A DNA stretch of 8,928 nt, from positions 1 to 8,928 of the forward strand of contig CAJPTV010000089.1 in assembly GCA_905373665.1 (NCBI GenBank), given 5' to 3'. This stretch comes from Bacteroidia bacterium. GTDB lineage: Bacteria; Bacteroidota; Bacteroidia; Bacteroidales; CAJPTX01. Shown piece by piece: positions 7,327 to 8,928 of the stretch (the first letter of the stretch is position 1; every line of letters starts with the position of its first letter). The notes below the pieces were generated by a model. That model saw nothing but the letters and a program-made list of their open reading frames with translations. It did no database searches and had not been told where the DNA came from. A program made the translations under genes and the position numbers.

Positions 7327-8928
7327 CTAGTACTTGAACACCTTCACCACCCTCTTTGCACCATTTTGCGCCTCTATACGCACAAAATAGAGCCCTGCGG
7401 GGAGTGCTTCGGTATCAACAATCACCTCGGTGGTAGAGAACACTCCCGAACGCACCACTACCCCCGAGGCATTGACTAGCTCATAACGCACCGCTACGAC
7501 TTCAGGGTTCTCAATCCGCAGCTGCGAGGTAAACGGATTGGGTGCAACAGCGAGTGAGGCCAACACAGCATCCTCTACCGCCTTCGGAGTCTGGGGCTGC
7601 CAACTACCGCCTCCATTTCCACTGCCATTATTTCCTCCGTTGTTACCTCCATTGTTCCCACCTCCGTTGTTCTCTTCTTTCTTAAACACCGCCTTTACCG
7701 TCACTGCCTCCGTCACGGTAAACTTCTTTGTTGCAAAGATGTTCTGCGAACCTGCTGTAAGAGAGGTAAGCGTATAGCCCTTTTTGGGCGTAGCGATTAC
7801 CGTAAGCTCTGTCCCCTCTATTACCGCTTGGAGAGCCTCGTTAGTGTAGCCCTCGATAGCGAGCGTCCCTTCGCCTTCCTTAGCGAGAGTAATAGCCACC
7901 TTCTTCTTAAACACCGCCTTTACCGTCACCGCCTCCGTTACCGTGAACTTCTTTGTCGCAAAGATGTCTTGCGAACCTGCCGTAAGTGAGGTAAGCGTAT
8001 AGCCCTCTTTGGGCGTAGCTATTACCGTAAGCTCTGTCCGCACCGCTACTTTCTGGAGTGCCGCGTCGTTGTAGTCCTCGATTGCAAGTATCCCTTCGCC
8101 TTTCTTGTCGAGGGAGATAGCCACCTCTTTACTGAGCTGGTAAAAAATATCACCTTCAAATGTCCAGCCACGGGCGATGAGCTTTTCTCGAGCCTCTTTT
8201 CCCGCATCGTTATAGATAAGCCCGCGTACCTCCTCTCCGAATTGGATATTCGATGCGCCATCGGTCTGTTTTGCCCATCCGATTAGGCTCAGGGAGTAGT
8301 TTACTGCACTCATGGCGGTTCTTGACAGACCTCCTATAGCTGTTTGAAGCTTCCATGCTCCTAATGGCTGGTTAAAGGCGCGGCAGCCCTCGAACATCCC
8401 GTTCATGTTGGTCACCTTACTCACATCCCATTTCCCCAGCGGCTGGTTAAAGGCGCTGCAGTCATAGAACATCTCGATCATGTTGGTCACTTGGCTCACT
8501 GTCCACTTCTCCAGCGGCTGGTTAAAGGCGTAGCAGAACGCGAACATCCCGCTCATGTCGGTCACCTTCGTAAGGTCTGGAGTATCGATATCTGCAGCAA
8601 AGGTCATCTTTTCACATTTAAGGAACATCTGATCCATCGATTCCCACGCTACTGTTCCGAACTGCACCACCTTGAGCAATTGAGCGTTACTGGTAAGAAG
8701 ATGCCACTTACCCTCTTTACCATCCCATTTTGCTCTCATTTGCATATACTTCACCCCCTCAGGCCCAGCCTCTACGGTATACACGCCGTCTGCAGTCGGG
8801 GTAAAGGCGTGGTAGTATGACTCATCTGTTCCTTCTACAGTCACCTTCTCCTCGCTCTTCACCACCTTGCCCTGTGCATCCTTGATCACGAGCTTGTACT
8901 CCGTCCCCACTATCGGGAACTTAAGCTC
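7327..8928 (-). CDS. T9SS-secreted BspA-like surface protein (DUF285 repeats, InlB/Flg_new-like repeats), 5' end missing
   Basis: The frame is open to the right edge (E-L-K-F-P-I before a GTG at 8910), so the signal peptide and N-terminus lie outside and the GTG is not the start. Numbering from it (527 residues): an Ig- or strand-rich region (about 1-85); BspA-like DUF285 repeats (89-190, one 27-residue and three 25-residue units with MF..C..FNQPL), closed by a typical cap (SLIGWAK...ARGWTFEGD, to about 254); two tandem 75-residue repeats (263-337, 338-412) resembling InlB B-repeat/Flg_new_2 domains; a Gly/Asn linker (414-435); and a T9SS type A sorting domain (about 450-527) with NPF at 458-460, GLYFVRI at 506-512 and a KVFKY end. 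The T9SS carries such proteins across the outer membrane, removes the C-terminal domain and usually anchors the cargo to A-LPS. BspA-like proteins often bind host proteins or other bacteria; the ligand here is unknown. Domain order is clear, adhesin function inferred. Its promoter is outside the window. Confidence 0.93.
   Translation of the reverse strand, partial: ELKFPIVGTEYKLVIKDAQGKVVKSEEKVTVEGTDESYYHAFTPTADGVYTVEAGPEGVKYMQMRAKWDGKEGKWHLLTSNAQLLKVVQFGTVAWESMDQMFLKCEKMTFAADIDTPDLTKVTDMSGMFAFCYAFNQPLEKWTVSQVTNMIEMFYDCSAFNQPLGKWDVSKVTNMNGMFEGCRAFNQPLGAWKLQTAIGGLSRTAMSAVNYSLSLIGWAKQTDGASNIQFGEEVRGLIYNDAGKEAREKLIARGWTFEGDIFYQLSKEVAISLDKKGEGILAIEDYNDAALQKVAVRTELTVIATPKEGYTLTSLTAGSQDIFATKKFTVTEAVTVKAVFKKKVAITLAKEGEGTLAIEGYTNEALQAVIEGTELTVIATPKKGYTLTSLTAGSQNIFATKKFTVTEAVTVKAVFKKEENNGGGNNGGNNGGNNGSGNGGGSWQPQTPKAVEDAVLASLAVAPNPFTSQLRIENPEVVAVRYELVNASGVVVRSGVFSTTEVIVDTEALPAGLYFVRIEAQNGAKRVVKVFKY
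7603..7671 (-). repeat. Gly/Asn-rich linker encoded by short GGNN-type repeats
   Basis: Residues 414-436 are an NNGG-type low-complexity run encoded by near 12-bp units (AAC AAC GGA GGT and synonyms). It separates the second 75-residue repeat from the T9SS sorting domain and is probably a flexible spacer. Short coding repeats like this can change length by replication slippage. Confidence 0.85.
7675..7899 (-). repeat. Tandem 225-bp coding repeat, copy 2 (InlB/Flg_new-like)
   Basis: Encodes residues 338-412 of the surface protein, directly abutting copy 1 with an exact 75-residue period. It starts VAITLAKEGEG and ends KAVFKKE. The 140 bp at 7675-7814, which encode the C-terminal part of the unit, match copy 1 at 126 of 140 positions by hand alignment; the remaining 85 bp match at only about 60. 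Confidence 0.92.
7900..8124 (-). repeat. Tandem 225-bp coding repeat, copy 1 (InlB/Flg_new-like)
   Basis: Encodes residues 263-337 of the surface protein, from VAISLDKKGEG to KAVFKKK. There are no gaps against copy 2. In the last 45 residues the two copies differ at only three positions (E302/K377, D315/N390, K337/E412), while the first 30 residues are much more diverged. The fold is expected to be a small beta-rich module that extends the protein away from the cell surface (inference). Confidence 0.92.
8341..8565 (-). repeat. Three exact-period 75-bp DUF285 coding repeats
   Basis: Units of 25 residues at 116-140, 141-165 and 166-190 share VT.M..MF..C.AFNQPL..W. At DNA level the 15-mer GGCTGGTTAAAGGCG (+ strand) recurs at 8366, 8441 and 8516, exactly 75 bases apart. 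A diverged fourth unit (89-115, at 8566-8646) carries a two-residue insertion. These are BspA-like repeats typical of bacterial surface proteins. Confidence 0.93.

Noticed and set aside
8341..8565. CRISPR-like array because of regular 75-base spacing
   Set aside because: The repeats stay in one reading frame and encode DUF285 units; the whole 75-bp unit is repeated rather than short repeats separated by unique spacers.
8908..8910. GTG as the start of the surface-protein gene
   Set aside because: Six more sense codons run to the edge, there is no signal peptide after the GTG, and a T9SS cargo needs one; the gene continues beyond the window.
2..8928. A defence, toxin-antitoxin, mobile or otherwise novel multi-gene system
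   Set aside because: Every sizeable gene belongs to a recognisable envelope, isoprenoid or T9SS surface family; no nuclease, transposase, integrase, reverse transcriptase or small toxin-like gene is visible.

Overview
The window looks like chromosomal DNA from a Bacteroidota bacterium, most likely Porphyromonas or a close relative. The last gene ends in a type IX secretion (T9SS) type A sorting domain. The genes start with weak or absent Shine-Dalgarno sequences. The proteins read closest, from memory, to Porphyromonadaceae/Bacteroidales families: a DUF2723 membrane protein, a short M23 peptidase with the YRL..DTFxEK..RLxRLN N-terminus, and dxr next to rseP. The species cannot be fixed from the sequence alone.

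Layout. Positions 2-7219 hold six co-directional + strand genes separated by only 2-19 bases, so they are probably one operon whose promoter lies upstream of the window. In order they are: a DUF2723/TMEM260-type putative protein O-glycosyltransferase (5' end cut by the window), a CE4 polysaccharide deacetylase, a membrane-anchored M23 (LytM) peptidase, dxr, rseP, and an MltD-like lytic transglycosylase with LysM. A 107-base gap (7220-7326) carries a three-armed, probably bidirectional terminator. From the right edge a convergent - strand gene enters (5' end outside the window). It encodes a large repetitive surface protein with BspA-like DUF285 repeats, two 75-residue InlB/Flg_new-like repeats, a Gly/Asn linker and a T9SS C-terminal domain.

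How the genes fit together. The operon has a cell-envelope theme. Dxr commits carbon to the MEP pathway, which feeds the polyprenyl-phosphate carriers used for peptidoglycan and glycan assembly. The DUF2723 protein probably uses a polyprenyl-linked sugar to glycosylate exported proteins. The deacetylase, M23 peptidase and lytic transglycosylase are expected to act on peptidoglycan or related polymers. RseP cleaves membrane proteins, classically anti-sigma factors of the envelope-stress response. This functional link is inference from gene order and families.

I found no clearly novel system, RNA gene, insertion sequence or CRISPR array. The points most worth a second look are a GC-skew reversal inside the single operon, the mosaic conservation of the two 225-bp repeats in the surface-protein gene, the exact 75-bp DUF285 repeats, and the competing-hairpin terminator.
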